From positions 372,001 to 436,000 of the forward strand of contig NZ_BAABIA010000004.1 of the NCBI RefSeq assembly GCF_039542385.1: a stretch of 64,000 nt of DNA, written 5' to 3'. Each line of letters opens with the position of its first letter. The stretch's first letter is position 1. Source of the stretch: Prosthecobacter algae (GTDB lineage Bacteria; Verrucomicrobiota; Verrucomicrobiia; Verrucomicrobiales; Verrucomicrobiaceae). Position numbers and translations under genes: made by a program. The notes under the pieces were generated by a model. That model was not told where the DNA came from and ran no database searches. It worked only from the letters and a program-made list of their open reading frames with translations. Positions 36,801 through 45,121 of this stretch are shown piece by piece.

Positions 36801-39105
36801 TGAAGCGGCTAGTCATGCCCTTTCGTGCATCTCCGACTTTTACCTTGCTGCTCTCCAGCCAGAAAATGGATTACTGTTAGCGGAAGAATCACTGCGTATT
36901 TCTACTCAATTGGTAGCCAGGAATCCGGGAATTGGAAAATATGTAAGCTTGCTTGCATATTCTCACAAAGCTCTTTCCCAAATATTGCACAACCCAAGAG
37001 ACCCTAGATTTATTTCACAATTACACATATTTCATGCTGTTGAATCTGCAAATTATTACTTGATATCGGCCCGCATGAGAAGGGACAATATTCGATCCTG
37101 GAATTCTGCGATTTTTGGATACCAGAAGGTGGTCACGCTCATGGCTGAAATCGATAGCCCAGAACTTGATGAGTATTACAAATTAAGTTTGGATGTAATC
37201 TCCGAAGCTGAGAATGCGGTAAGATTTAATGTTTATGATTGGTGTGACATGTTATCAATTTATTCTAGTTATGCATCTCATCTTCAAAATAGCGACAGGA
37301 GTAGCGATGCGTATGCAGTTGCAAAAATAGGGTTAGATAAAGCTCTATTAAGAGGGCAGGAGCCCGAATGGTCGGGCAGCGATTGGTTTCAGATATCCCT
37401 GGTTGAAATAGTGCAAGCACTTGGGAATGCCGCCGAATCACAAGAAATACTACCAGAAATTATTCCACAAGTTGAAGCAGCCTTGAGGCTCTTAGTTAAG
37501 CCCGAAAACAGAATGCGTGCAGCAGAGGTTGCTTCCATAAAGCGCCTATACACAAAATCTTTGTTCGCGGATGGACAACTAGATACGGCACTTGCAGAGG
37601 CCGAAAACATCGAACTCTTCTTGAAGCAATGGACAGGAGTCCGACCACACTATTTTTTGAGGATTCAAGAAAATAATTTAAAACGTGTTCAAGCTTCATT
37701 TTATGAGGCAAAAGGAAATAGTGATCTCGAAAAAAAATATCTTTATGACTACATTGAAGGATTCATTAAATTGTATGGCCAGAAAAAGCCTGATAAGCTA
37801 GATCAATTTGGTATCGTAAGCGAGTTGGAGGAACTGAGAAAATTAGCTGGAGAAGTTGAGGCCAACAAACATACTTTTACTGTTATCATCCCATGCCAAG
37901 GTCATAATGGAACTCGTCGGTTTAGTTTTAGATTTAAAAATTATCCAGCCGACGAAAAGCCTCTGTCAGACCAGCTTTCTGCCTTTGAAGAACTCGGATG
38001 GCATTTGCCAATTTCTACTCTTGAAAACTTTCAGAAAATTCAAGAAATTGCATTTAAAGAAAATATTGATTTTGTCGACCTCCTTAAAAACTCTGCGACA
38101 GAACTTCTCGGCTTGTATACTTATAAGGATCTACAGAAAGTAGGTAATGCTATCGGTAATTTGCACTCGAGCGACGACACTAGGGTTAGTGGATTGGTTT
38201 TTGAATATCGGAAGCATGTGGCTGAGAATACAGAACAAATTTCAAAACGGATTGAAAGGTTGAAGGCACTGTCGCAGAGTTTGAATGGGATAGAAAAAGC
38301 TAACGCTATCTTGCTTATGGCAAATTTGTCTGTCGACATAGCAACATTGACTCGGGCCACAAGCAAAGATGAAGCAATTAGGCATCTTGGGTATGCTTAT
38401 GCGTATTCTATCGAATTCAGAAATATATCGGATAATGAAGGCATTTACAATAGGCTGAATGAGAGAATTGGTCAGGCTCGGACTTTTATCTTAAAAAGTA
38501 ATGATGAAGCTGGCTCATTTGCCGCTTCGATGGAAAAATTCAAATTAAGACCACCAACGCAGATGGAATTGTTAAAGTATGGCGATGAGGAAGTTGTTAT
38601 CTTTCTTTCCGGGCGTAATAGTAACAATCAAAAAATATACAACTATTTACTTATTAAGTTCAAGAATTATTTTTCTATGCGAGCTGCTATAAAAGAATCA
38701 TTTAAAAATTTGGATGTGACAAAGTATGGGGAGGTTATTGCTGCTGGAAAAGGCGATCCATCTGATGAAACCCAAAGGGATATTGAGAAAAGATTTAAGG
38801 TTCTTTCATTTCCCGGAGCGAAAACTGCTCCTGATGTGAACGACTCAACAGCTTTAGAATCTAGTTCCGTGCCTAAATTGCCCGATTGGTTTATCACTGG
38901 CATAAAGGCTGGTAAAAATGAATCGCAACTTACCGAATACATTAGGGCGGAACTACAGGATGATGTCTTTGTCAGAGGTTACGATAAAGCCCTTTGGACT
39001 CCCGATTTCATCTTGCGTATTGCTAAAGTCTATTATATAGGATATTTAAAACAGTGTATGGAGCTAAAATCTACAGATGAAAAGAGATTGCCAGTAAATC
39101 AGTGA
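33844..39105 (+). CDS. DUF4062-STAND ATPase with long repeat-like sensor region
   Basis: 1753 residues. DUF4062 lies at about 1-110 (VRIFISSPGDVSQERERA; VAVFILWSRLGSPLG), the N-terminal module also found in eukaryotic NPHP3 and TEP1. An nSTAND1-type NTPase covers about 220-620: GLDAFQPEHADVFFGREEE, Walker A GASGSGKSS (261-269), Walker B LLVIDQLEE (D370), WIIATVRSDFY. A membrane helix (about 686-706) is followed by coiled coil and about 1000 residues of helical, TPR-like sequence. Near 1342-1420 a segment (FTVIIPCQG, HLPISTLENFQKIQEIA) resembles DUF2610. STAND proteins sense a trigger, oligomerise and fire an effector, often in phage defence. DNA from about 35.9 kb on is AT-rich, unlike the 5' third. 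Intact, no frameshift seen. Confidence 0.85.
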   Translation: MKTVRIFISSPGDVSQERERASQVIQSLQRRYSRKFHLAPVFWENLPLEPDMSFQQGIDLFLKNPGVDVAVFILWSRLGSPLGASIRKADGSTYRSGTEREYDLMIQARAQSRAAEGIARPRMVIYTRRDDYSFDAQLRGKSTAEKKEMLSQKELVETFMKETFKDAETGDNIGAYHPFDRPVHFSHRLRTHLQAILDELAGDMDEVIWDIEKQGPPFLGLDAFQPEHADVFFGREEEILEARNALKEKATKGCAFLLLSGASGSGKSSLARAGILPEILTHESNEHAEIWKSLIITPAELGPDPIFGLLSLLSEKSLIPELLDQVSNLKKLAADLAKDASSFFDYAFIKAFQAAETRFGGTARFLLVIDQLEEVFTKDALTSENRSALLSLLETFARSGRFWIIATVRSDFYQEIQSEPALVRMKEGRGLLDVLPPKPDAIARLIEEPARLAGLTFENKDGQSLSSRILRDASHSPELLPLVEFVLLELFNQADENKLTHTAYDELGGVDGALRRKAESTYNNLPSAAAETLGKVLQALVTLGDESDRAGESDKPVRLRATLATFPENSPARQLIDAFIAARLFTTAQFDGSNEATFTVAHESLLRVWPKAVAWKDQNSDFLRARARITVRMREGGLLLDGDPLLPLSKSYLLTREEGFSSSQTAWIKQSIKTAETKTAQAIKRRRLAFTALSLLTLFAAAAAIWALQSANEAVKQKNQATENARQASRNLDSAIRIADKTMESTSAKLTYRSGMQSLRKDLLNEVAVLTYELANQATENSKAQFGFYRAEMERLLAEYDYNPSLKNLFMIRKNYSHLLLLSDENPEEYEIQIYTLNTGYKSYRAALAHENKELQKEFIAANKGRLVRCMEKQKDTAVIGPVVANYNNAFAALETDPEKAQAFYLEAIKAVDDSNPNIFTDGETLRAFVAPRVNLIRSLLQVGKVKDLVTGVPNKFQATVKSIVENTVKTVNEAVIVSPDYPEVNEAASHALSCISDFYLAALQPENGLLLAEESLRISTQLVARNPGIGKYVSLLAYSHKALSQILHNPRDPRFISQLHIFHAVESANYYLISARMRRDNIRSWNSAIFGYQKVVTLMAEIDSPELDEYYKLSLDVISEAENAVRFNVYDWCDMLSIYSSYASHLQNSDRSSDAYAVAKIGLDKALLRGQEPEWSGSDWFQISLVEIVQALGNAAESQEILPEIIPQVEAALRLLVKPENRMRAAEVASIKRLYTKSLFADGQLDTALAEAENIELFLKQWTGVRPHYFLRIQENNLKRVQASFYEAKGNSDLEKKYLYDYIEGFIKLYGQKKPDKLDQFGIVSELEELRKLAGEVEANKHTFTVIIPCQGHNGTRRFSFRFKNYPADEKPLSDQLSAFEELGWHLPISTLENFQKIQEIAFKENIDFVDLLKNSATELLGLYTYKDLQKVGNAIGNLHSSDDTRVSGLVFEYRKHVAENTEQISKRIERLKALSQSLNGIEKANAILLMANLSVDIATLTRATSKDEAIRHLGYAYAYSIEFRNISDNEGIYNRLNERIGQARTFILKSNDEAGSFAASMEKFKLRPPTQMELLKYGDEEVVIFLSGRNSNNQKIYNYLLIKFKNYFSMRAAIKESFKNLDVTKYGEVIAAGKGDPSDETQRDIEKRFKVLSFPGAKTAPDVNDSTALESSSVPKLPDWFITGIKAGKNESQLTEYIRAELQDDVFVRGYDKALWTPDFILRIAKVYYIGYLKQCMELKSTDEKRLPVNQ

Positions 39106-39434
39106 AAGAACGTATTGATTGCTTGGATGCCATCGTTTCGCCAGCCAAGGATAGATGTCTGGCACATAGAGCTGTGGACAATTCCTGTAGAGCGGATTGT
39201 TAACTGCATCATCTCGCTGGTGATGACTTGGGAGATGAGCACATCTGGGCAGTTGCAGGTGCTGAGGCGGGATCTATAGCCGGAGGCCCTGATGAGGCAG
39301 CAGCGATCAGTGACAGGCCACAAACCAAAACGCGGCCGGTCTTTCGACCGTCCGCGCTCTGGGTTTTTTTTGGGGGGTAAGTATTGCTTTGTTGCGGTGC
39401 TACAAGGCTCCTGTCCTACAGTACAGGGCTCCTT
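39106..39434. other. Gap between STAND gene and ahcY
   Basis: 329 bases. GC content rises again directly after the STAND stop. No convincing gene: a 74-codon frame on the minus strand (39099-39323) has no recognisable motif and overlaps the STAND stop. The right part holds the ahcY terminator. The left 200 bases are unexplained and could be a remnant from the island donor. Confidence 0.5.
39327..39374. terminator. Bidirectional-looking terminator between STAND gene and ahcY
   Basis: Left arm 39331-39341 and right arm 39346-39356 pair over ten positions with one mismatch around a TTTC loop. On the minus strand the stem is followed by TTTT, fitting ahcY. On the plus strand a run of eight T follows seven bases after the stem, so it may also stop STAND transcription. 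It is the counterpart of the hairpin at 31967-31998. Confidence 0.75.
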
Positions 39435-39573
39435 TTAATACCGGTAGTGATCCGTCTTGTAAGGGCCATCGACGGGCACGCCGATGTAATCGGCCTGGTC
39501 TTTGGAGAGGACGGTCAGCTTGACGCCGATCTTGGCCAAGTGCAGACGGGCGACTTCTTCGTCCAGCTTCTTC
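39435..39573 (-). repeat. Right copy of the 139-bp ahcY-end direct repeat
   Basis: Last 139 bases of functional ahcY, including its stop. It matches 32039-32177 without gaps at 131 of 139 bases, in the same orientation; 39511-39573 is identical. It marks the right boundary of the island and supplies the present AhcY C terminus. Confidence 0.9.
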
Positions 39574-40838
39574 GGCAGCACGGTCACGCCGATTGGGCGG
39601 CTGTCCTTGGTTTCCCAAAGCTCGATCTGGGCCAGCGTTTGGTTGGTGAAGCTGTTGCTCATCACGAAGCTTGGGTGGCCGGTGGCGCAGCCCAGGTTCA
39701 CGAGGCGGCCTTCAGCCAGCATGAAGATGCTGTTGCCAGCCGGGAAGGTGTACTTATCCACCTGGGGCTTGATGTTCAGGCGCTTCACGTCTTTGCGCTC
39801 ATTGAGCTTGTCCACCTGGATCTCATTGTCGAAGTGGCCGATGTTACACACGATGGCCTGGTCCTTCATCTTCTCCATGTGTTCCAGGGTGATGATGTCT
39901 TTGTTGCCCGTGGTGGTGACGTAGATGTCGCCGTAGCCGAGGGTGTCTTCGATTGGCATCACGCGGTGACCTTCCATGGCGGCCTGAAGGGCACACACAG
40001 GATCGATTTCCGTCACGATGACCTGAGCGCCCATGCCGCGGAGGGCAGCGGCACAGCCTTTACCCACGTCGCCATAACCGCAGACCACGCCGACCTTGCC
40101 AGCGATCATCACGTCTGTGGCGCGCTTGATGCCATCCAGAAGGGACTCGCGGCAGCCATAGAGGTTGTCGAACTTGGACTTGGTGACGCTGTCGTTGACG
40201 TTGATGGCCGGGAAAAGCAGCTTGCCTGCCTTGGCCATTTCATAGAGGCGATGCACACCGGTGGTGGTCTCTTCGGAGACGCCTTTGAGGTCTTTGACGA
40301 TCGTGTGGAAAATGCCAGGCTGGTTCTTGGCGATGTCCTTGAGGAGGTCCTTGATGACCTTCACTTCGTGGTTGTCCGAAGGGGTGTTGACCCAATCGTC
40401 ACCGTTTTCCATTTCATAACCCTTGTGGATCAGGAGCGTGACGTCGCCGCCATCGTCCACAATCAGTTCCGGGCCTTTGTCTCCTGGGAAGATGATGGCC
40501 TTCCAGGTGCACCACCAGTATTCTTCCAGAGTCTCGCCCTTCCAGGCGAAAACAGGGGTGCCAGTGGCGGCGATGCCTGCGGCAGCGTGGTCCTGGGTGG
40601 AGAAAATGTTGCAGGAGGCCCAGCGCACATCTGCGCCCAGTTCCTTCAGTGTTTCGATGAGCACACCCGTCTGGATGGTCATGTGCAGGGAGCCGGTGAT
40701 GCGGACGCCAGCGAGGGGCTTCTTCGGGCCGTACTTCTCGCGGGTGGCCATGAGGCCGGGCATTTCGCTTTCAGCGATGTCGAGTTCCTTGCGGCCAAAA
40801 TCGGCGAGGCCGATGTCTTTTACTTTATAGTCGGACAT
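39435..40838 (-). CDS. ahcY: Adenosylhomocysteinase
   Basis: 467 residues, full length. It opens [30 protein letters not shown], then [29 protein letters not shown], the NAD-binding [20 protein letters not shown] and the C-terminal KTDHYRY that reaches the neighbouring subunit's NAD site. It splits S-adenosylhomocysteine to adenosine and homocysteine, keeping methylation running; cytosolic tetramer. The ATG at 40836-40838 is preferred since the extra 14 residues from 40880 do not fit the family. The last 139 bases are also the right arm of the island repeat, so the C terminus was probably replaced when the island arrived, with no loss of key residues. Confidence 0.98.
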   Translation of the reverse strand: MSDYKVKDIGLADFGRKELDIAESEMPGLMATREKYGPKKPLAGVRITGSLHMTIQTGVLIETLKELGADVRWASCNIFSTQDHAAAGIAATGTPVFAWKGETLEEYWWCTWKAIIFPGDKGPELIVDDGGDVTLLIHKGYEMENGDDWVNTPSDNHEVKVIKDLLKDIAKNQPGIFHTIVKDLKGVSEETTTGVHRLYEMAKAGKLLFPAINVNDSVTKSKFDNLYGCRESLLDGIKRATDVMIAGKVGVVCGYGDVGKGCAAALRGMGAQVIVTEIDPVCALQAAMEGHRVMPIEDTLGYGDIYVTTTGNKDIITLEHMEKMKDQAIVCNIGHFDNEIQVDKLNERKDVKRLNIKPQVDKYTFPAGNSIFMLAEGRLVNLGCATGHPSFVMSNSFTNQTLAQIELWETKDSRPIGVTVLPKKLDEEVARLHLAKIGVKLTVLSKDQADYIGVPVDGPYKTDHYRY

Positions 40839-40885
40839 GTGTGGTGTGTCGTGGTTCAGGTTTGAGATGAAAATTAACAAATCAT

Positions 40886-40899
40886 CGCATCAAGATGCG
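40886..40899. promoter_or_regulatory. Palindrome in the ahcY upstream region
   Basis: CGCATC-AA-GATGCG, a perfect 6-bp inverted repeat with a two-base centre, flanked by ATCAT and TTGAT. It lies about 48 bases upstream of the ahcY ATG. The tight centre disfavours an RNA hairpin and suggests an operator for a dimeric regulator. No known SAH riboswitch pattern is evident. Confidence 0.35.
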
Positions 40900-40985
40900 T
40901 TGATATGTTCCTGAGCGGAGGCCAAGTGTCAATCAAGGATTTTGACTTGTGAAGGCTTCGATTCTGGCACGCGCCGAAAACAAAA

Positions 40986-41014
40986 AACCACTCCGGGTGG
41001 ACCCAGGAGTGGTT
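40986..41014 (-). terminator. Intrinsic terminator after the isomerase gene
   Basis: AACCACTCC and GGAGTGGTT pair over nine positions with a further GGGT/ACCC pairing inside. On the minus strand the stem is followed by a T-run (A-run 40982-40987). It lies 25 bases past the isomerase stop and separates it from ahcY. Confidence 0.85.
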
Positions 41015-41039
41015 CTTCAGTGATTGGATGCGGGGAGTA

Positions 41040-41855
41040 TTAAGCGCCCATGACTTCCTTCAGATAGCGGATGCTCTCGCGGGCAATGTGCTGTGGGCCG
41101 GGCCGGTAATCGAAGACTTCGACCGAGAGGTAACCTTGGTAATCCACCTCGCGCAGGGCACCGATGATGGGCTCAAACTTCACGTCGCCCATGCCTGGGC
41201 CGAGAAGGTTTGGATCATTGGCGTGGAAGTGAACAAACCACTCCTTGCTGTCGCGAATGATGTCTGGGATGGACTTCGATTCGTCGCTCATGGCCTTCAC
41301 ATCGAGGTGCAGCTTGCAGCTCGGGTGATCTACCATCTGGCAGAGGCGGATGGTTTCTTCGGCGGTGTTGAGAAAGTTGGTCTCCTTTTTGCCCAGGGGT
41401 TCCATGGCGATGACCACGCCATACTTGCCAGCCTCTTCGGCCACAGCACGCACGGAATCTGCGGCGCGCTTGAAGGCATCATCATACTGCCATTCAGGCA
41501 GGGTGTTGCGGGCTTTCGGGCTGCCCCAGACCATGATACGGCCGCCGGTCATGGCACAGAAGCGGGCGAGATGCTGGCCGAATTTGGCGGTCTCCTTGCG
41601 CAGAAGTGCATCCGGAGTGGTGATGTGGAACCAGGAAGGTTTGGTCAGCAGCCAGTGAAGGCCCAGGATTTCCAGGCCAAAGGAGGAGGCGATGCGGCTA
41701 AGGCGCAGTGCATCCGCTTCCGTGAGTTCGCGGGGATCTTCCTTCAGGGTGAAGGGGGCCAGCTCCAGCGCGTGATAGCCCGCAGCAGCGGCATCTTCAC
41801 ATACTTTTTCAAAAGGCCAGTCGGGATAGGTCTCGTTGCAGATGGCAAAGCGCAT
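41040..41855 (-). CDS. Sugar phosphate isomerase/epimerase-like TIM-barrel protein
   Basis: 271 residues. It starts MRFAICNETYPDWPFEKVCEDAAAAGYHALELAPF, the usual opening of the xylose-isomerase-like TIM-barrel family (AP endonuclease 2 superfamily). Metal-site-like motifs follow: a glutamate in VVIAMEPLG, HLDVKAMSDE, WFVHFHANDPN and YLSVEVFDY. The substrate is unknown; sugars, inositols or hydroxypyruvate are possible. The ATG at 41855 matches the first strand; an upstream frame to 41909 is probably not translated. Together with the ADP-ribosylglycohydrolase gene upstream it may form a two-gene unit ended by the terminator at 40986. Confidence 0.85.
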   Translation of the reverse strand: MRFAICNETYPDWPFEKVCEDAAAAGYHALELAPFTLKEDPRELTEADALRLSRIASSFGLEILGLHWLLTKPSWFHITTPDALLRKETAKFGQHLARFCAMTGGRIMVWGSPKARNTLPEWQYDDAFKRAADSVRAVAEEAGKYGVVIAMEPLGKKETNFLNTAEETIRLCQMVDHPSCKLHLDVKAMSDESKSIPDIIRDSKEWFVHFHANDPNLLGPGMGDVKFEPIIGALREVDYQGYLSVEVFDYRPGPQHIARESIRYLKEVMGA

Positions 41856-41915
41856 AGGGTGCGCAGACTGGAATGGAGGGAACCAGGCGTCAACCTTGCT
41901 TTTTCCCATCGGACT

Positions 41916-42860
41916 TCAATCTCCGAGATGGGAGAGAAGCTGGTCCATGGCGCTGGCGATGCGCTCGTGCGCAGTGAGCTTTTCCAGCCAAGCCTGAGGC
42001 AGGGCCTCATAACCATGAACAGCCCCCAGCCACGCGCCGACCATGCTGGCACGCCCGGCATTGTCTCCCCCGGCACGGACGGTGTTTAAGATTGCATCTT
42101 CAAAGCTATCCTGGTGACGCCAGGCGGCGTGTAGGGCGGAGGGGAAACTCTGGGCGAGAGGGCAGCTTTGGCCGAAGCGCCCGGTGGCGGTCACCACATC
42201 CAGCTCACGCAACATGTAGGCAAACTCAAAGTAGTCGGAGCCATCGCAGCTCACTTCCCGTGACTTGCGGGTGAGCTCGAAGGCTTCGCGAAAGGGCGTG
42301 CCCTGAAGGAGGGTGCGAAGCAGCACGGCGCATGCTGCCGCACAGGCCTCAGCGGTCGCGTGATTTTGGGTCACGAGGGTGAGCCGATGAATGGCATCCG
42401 CCAGGGTGGTGGAATCCTCTTTTTGGTAGGCGACCACCACTGGGGCCAGGCGACTGACGGTGGCGAGCTGGTCGTCATCGGCCCCGTTTTGAAAATTGCC
42501 CGGCTGCTGCTGCAGGTGCTCCAGAGTTTCACGGGTGGCATGGTCTTTGTAGCTGCGACAGTTGGCGCTGCCAAAGAAGCTTTGAAAGCGCATGCCAAAG
42601 TCATTTTCGCGGAAGCGCCCGCCGCAGGCCGCCAACGATTCCAGCAGCAGCAGGGCTGCATCGCCATAGTGGGTCTGATCGCCACTTTTTTTACCTTCAT
42701 GGTAGTGGCCTTTGAGCGGTGTCTCAAAGCCATGGACGCCTTGGGGAAACTTGCGCCCCATGTCCGCCAGGTCATAAATCCAATGCGTGCCCAGGGCAGC
42801 AGCATCGCCGATAAATTGGCCCCAGAGGGCCCCACGAAGACTGGACAGAGATGCGTTCAC
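41916..42860 (-). CDS. ADP-ribosylglycohydrolase family protein
   Basis: 314 residues with the DraG/ARH fold marks: an opening LWGQFIGDAAALGTHWIYD, a metal-coordinating SGDQTHYGDAALLLLESL and a late RAGGDNAGRASMVGAWLGAVHG with paired aspartates for the two-Mg centre. Such enzymes remove ADP-ribose from proteins or small molecules in the cytosol. DraG controls nitrogenase in diazotrophs; the position just after the nitrate-assimilation genes hints at nitrogen control, but the 60-base gap and lack of a DraT partner make this only a possibility. Complete. Confidence 0.85.
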   Translation of the reverse strand: MNASLSSLRGALWGQFIGDAAALGTHWIYDLADMGRKFPQGVHGFETPLKGHYHEGKKSGDQTHYGDAALLLLESLAACGGRFRENDFGMRFQSFFGSANCRSYKDHATRETLEHLQQQPGNFQNGADDDQLATVSRLAPVVVAYQKEDSTTLADAIHRLTLVTQNHATAEACAAACAVLLRTLLQGTPFREAFELTRKSREVSCDGSDYFEFAYMLRELDVVTATGRFGQSCPLAQSFPSALHAAWRHQDSFEDAILNTVRAGGDNAGRASMVGAWLGAVHGYEALPQAWLEKLTAHERIASAMDQLLSHLGD

Positions 42861-42920
42861 GGTTCCAGTCTGTGCCTCACAACCCAGGCCAGGGCAAGCC
42901 GGAACGTGTGAATGTTTCCC

Positions 42921-45116
42921 TCAGTTGGCGTTCGGCGCGACCCTGACGGCGCAGTGCTTGTAGTTGGGCTGGCGGCTGTATGGATCCACAGCCCAATGGG
43001 TGAGTTGGTTTACACGGGGATCATGCATGGGCAGAAAGACCTGGCCCTGGCTGACGCCGGGAGAAATGCGTGCCTTCATAGTCAGGGAAGCACGGCGAGA
43101 CTCCACCGTCACCACCGCCATATCGCGGATGTTTAACTGACGGGCATCCTCGGGATGGATGTCCAGGAACAGCTCTGCGGGGGCCAGTTTGCGCAGGACT
43201 TCAGATTTGGCAGTGCGCGTCTCCGTATGCCACTGGGCGCTGGTGCCACGGCCAGTGATGAGGATGAGCGGGTAGTCGGCATCTGGCAGTTCTGGGGGCG
43301 GGACTGCGGGATCGTAGACGAATCGTGCACGCTGGTCTGGTGTGAAAAACCGGCCATCGGCAAAGAGTCGACGCTCGGTGGCAACAGCAGGTGCCGAAGC
43401 ATCCGCAGCTATCAGCGGCCACTGAATGCCGCCGCTTTTCTCAATCATCGCAAAGTCCTGGATTCCCGAAATTTCGCAGGGCTGATCCTGGGTGCATCGT
43501 TTGAGGATCTGGAATACGGCCTCGGGGGAGGTCCATTCGGAGAACAGGTCGCCCAGGCCCCAGGCGTGGGCGATCAGCCGGAAGATGCGGAAGTCGCTGA
43601 GGGCCTGTCCTGGCGCACGGCGTACCTGGCGGCTTAAGCCGATGCGGCGTTCTGAATTGATGAAGGTCCCATCCTTTTCTCCCCAGGCGGCGGCGGGCAG
43701 GAAAAGGTGGGCCTGCCGGGCGGTCTCCGTGGTGCCGTACATGTCCTGAACGACGAGGAAATCCAGCTTGGAGAGCAGGTCGTTGAAACGTTTTTGGTTA
43801 ATCCAGGAGTGGCTGGGGTTGGTGGCGATGATCCACAGGGCCTTGATTTTTCCGGACTCAATGCTCTCGAGAATCTGGTCGTAGGCCAGGCTCGGCTGGT
43901 CGGGTATGCGTTCGACGGGGAAGCCCATGGCCTCGGCAATTTTCGCCCGGTGAGCGGGGTTTTTGAAATCGTGACCGCCGATGAGGTTGGTGGTGTTTGA
44001 AAACAGCCGCGATCCCATGGCATTGCACTGGCCGGTGATCGAATTCGCCCCAGTGCCCGGCTTGCCAATGTTGCCGGTCATCAGGGCCAGATTGATGATG
44101 GCCTGGGCGGTGCGGGTGGCTTGATGGCTTTGGTTCACTCCCATGGTCCACCAGAAGGAAACCCGTGGCGTGCCTGCGCGGATGGTATCGGCAAAACACT
44201 GCAATTGGGTTACAGTGAGTCCTGTTTCTGCTGCGACTGATTCGGGCGTGTAAGCTTGGACAAATGTGGAAAACTCCTCAAAGCCGGTGGTGCTTTCGCT
44301 CACGAACTTGGCATCCACCGCCCCGTCACGAATCAGCAGGTGGGCGATGCCGTAGAGGATGGTGAGATCGCTTTTCGGCAGGATGGCGTAATGCTGGGTG
44401 GCGGCCATGGCCGTCTCCGTGGTGCGAGGATCCACCACGATGATCTGGGGCTGGCGTTTGTTGCGCAGCACCCGCTGCCACATGATGGGGTGGGCGATGC
44501 AGGGATTGGCCCCGATGAAGACCATGACATCGCTTTCCTCAAAATCGGCATAGGTGAAGGGCGGGGCATCAAAGCCGAAGCTCTCTTTGTACGCCGTCAC
44601 TGCCGTGGCCATGCACTGGCGAGTATTGCCATCGCCATGGATCAGGCCCATGCCGAACTTCGTCAGGCTGCCCAGAAAGGCCATCTCCTCGCACATGATC
44701 TGACCGGTGCTGATGAAGGCGGCAGATCCAGGACCGTGCTGATCCAGCACCCCCTTCATCTTTTCGCAAAAGACGTTCATCGCCGTCTGCCAATCCACTG
44801 GCTGGCCATGCAGCAGCGGCGTGGTGGCACGGTCCGCAGCATCCAGGGGCGTGAGCGCCTCCCACCCTTTCGGGCAGGCGGTTCCCAGGTTCACGGGATA
44901 GTCCGGATCTGGCGTCGCATTGATGGCCACACCATCCTTGAGATGCAGCTTCAAGCCACAACCGGTGGAGCAAAAGCCGCAGATGGATTTGGCGGTGCCA
45001 TTCGGCTGAAGACGGCGCGGAAGCTGCCCCAGGCCAAACCGTGCCGGCTCGCGGACGAGATCCTCGGTCAGCGGGCCGTTCCATTCACGGAAAGTGGGGG
45101 CAGGAAGGGTGATCAT
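42921..45116 (-). CDS. nasA: Assimilatory nitrate reductase, molybdopterin catalytic subunit
   Basis: 731 residues, the usual size for cytosolic NarB/NasA-type enzymes. The N terminus binds one [4Fe-4S] cluster through Cys46, 49, 53 and 81 ([10 protein letters not shown]...GTACPKG). Molybdopterin-domain marks follow: [56 protein letters not shown], and a C-terminal [19 protein letters not shown]. No Tat signal, so cytosolic. It reduces nitrate to nitrite. Its ATG starts five bases after the stop of the iron-sulphur/anchor gene, so electrons may reach it through that partner. The context with nitrite reductase and Nrt transport genes makes nitrate the likely substrate. Confidence 0.92.
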   Translation of the reverse strand: MITLPAPTFREWNGPLTEDLVREPARFGLGQLPRRLQPNGTAKSICGFCSTGCGLKLHLKDGVAINATPDPDYPVNLGTACPKGWEALTPLDAADRATTPLLHGQPVDWQTAMNVFCEKMKGVLDQHGPGSAAFISTGQIMCEEMAFLGSLTKFGMGLIHGDGNTRQCMATAVTAYKESFGFDAPPFTYADFEESDVMVFIGANPCIAHPIMWQRVLRNKRQPQIIVVDPRTTETAMAATQHYAILPKSDLTILYGIAHLLIRDGAVDAKFVSESTTGFEEFSTFVQAYTPESVAAETGLTVTQLQCFADTIRAGTPRVSFWWTMGVNQSHQATRTAQAIINLALMTGNIGKPGTGANSITGQCNAMGSRLFSNTTNLIGGHDFKNPAHRAKIAEAMGFPVERIPDQPSLAYDQILESIESGKIKALWIIATNPSHSWINQKRFNDLLSKLDFLVVQDMYGTTETARQAHLFLPAAAWGEKDGTFINSERRIGLSRQVRRAPGQALSDFRIFRLIAHAWGLGDLFSEWTSPEAVFQILKRCTQDQPCEISGIQDFAMIEKSGGIQWPLIAADASAPAVATERRLFADGRFFTPDQRARFVYDPAVPPPELPDADYPLILITGRGTSAQWHTETRTAKSEVLRKLAPAELFLDIHPEDARQLNIRDMAVVTVESRRASLTMKARISPGVSQGQVFLPMHDPRVNQLTHWAVDPYSRQPNYKHCAVRVAPNAN

Positions 45117-45121
45117 GGCTT

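Larger units (their letters stand above)
32178..39573. mobile_element. Genomic island inserted at the 3' end of ahcY, two cargo genes
   Basis: The segment between the two ahcY-end repeats, plus one repeat, behaves like an integrated unit. It separates a displaced ahcY tail (left) from ahcY rebuilt with a slightly different tail (right). Cargo is a SLOG-type membrane protein and a DUF4062-STAND ATPase, both plus strand and 21 bases apart, opposite to the flanking genes. Much of the cargo is far more AT-rich than the rest of the window. I see no integrase, transposase or relaxase. It could have moved by homologous recombination through the repeats, by an enzyme supplied in trans, or with an integrase since lost. 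Confidence 0.75.

Noticed and set aside
32178-39434. Integrase, transposase or phage gene in the island
   Set aside because: Both strands searched by eye; only the two large genes carry coherent protein sequence.
39435-40865. Large plus-strand frame opposite ahcY
   Set aside because: A mirror frame of a highly expressed gene with His/Val/Asp-rich translation and no family match.
40839-41039. SAH or SAM riboswitch before ahcY
   Set aside because: The strong hairpin there is a terminator for the gene upstream; the remaining palindrome has a two-base centre unsuited to an RNA aptamer.
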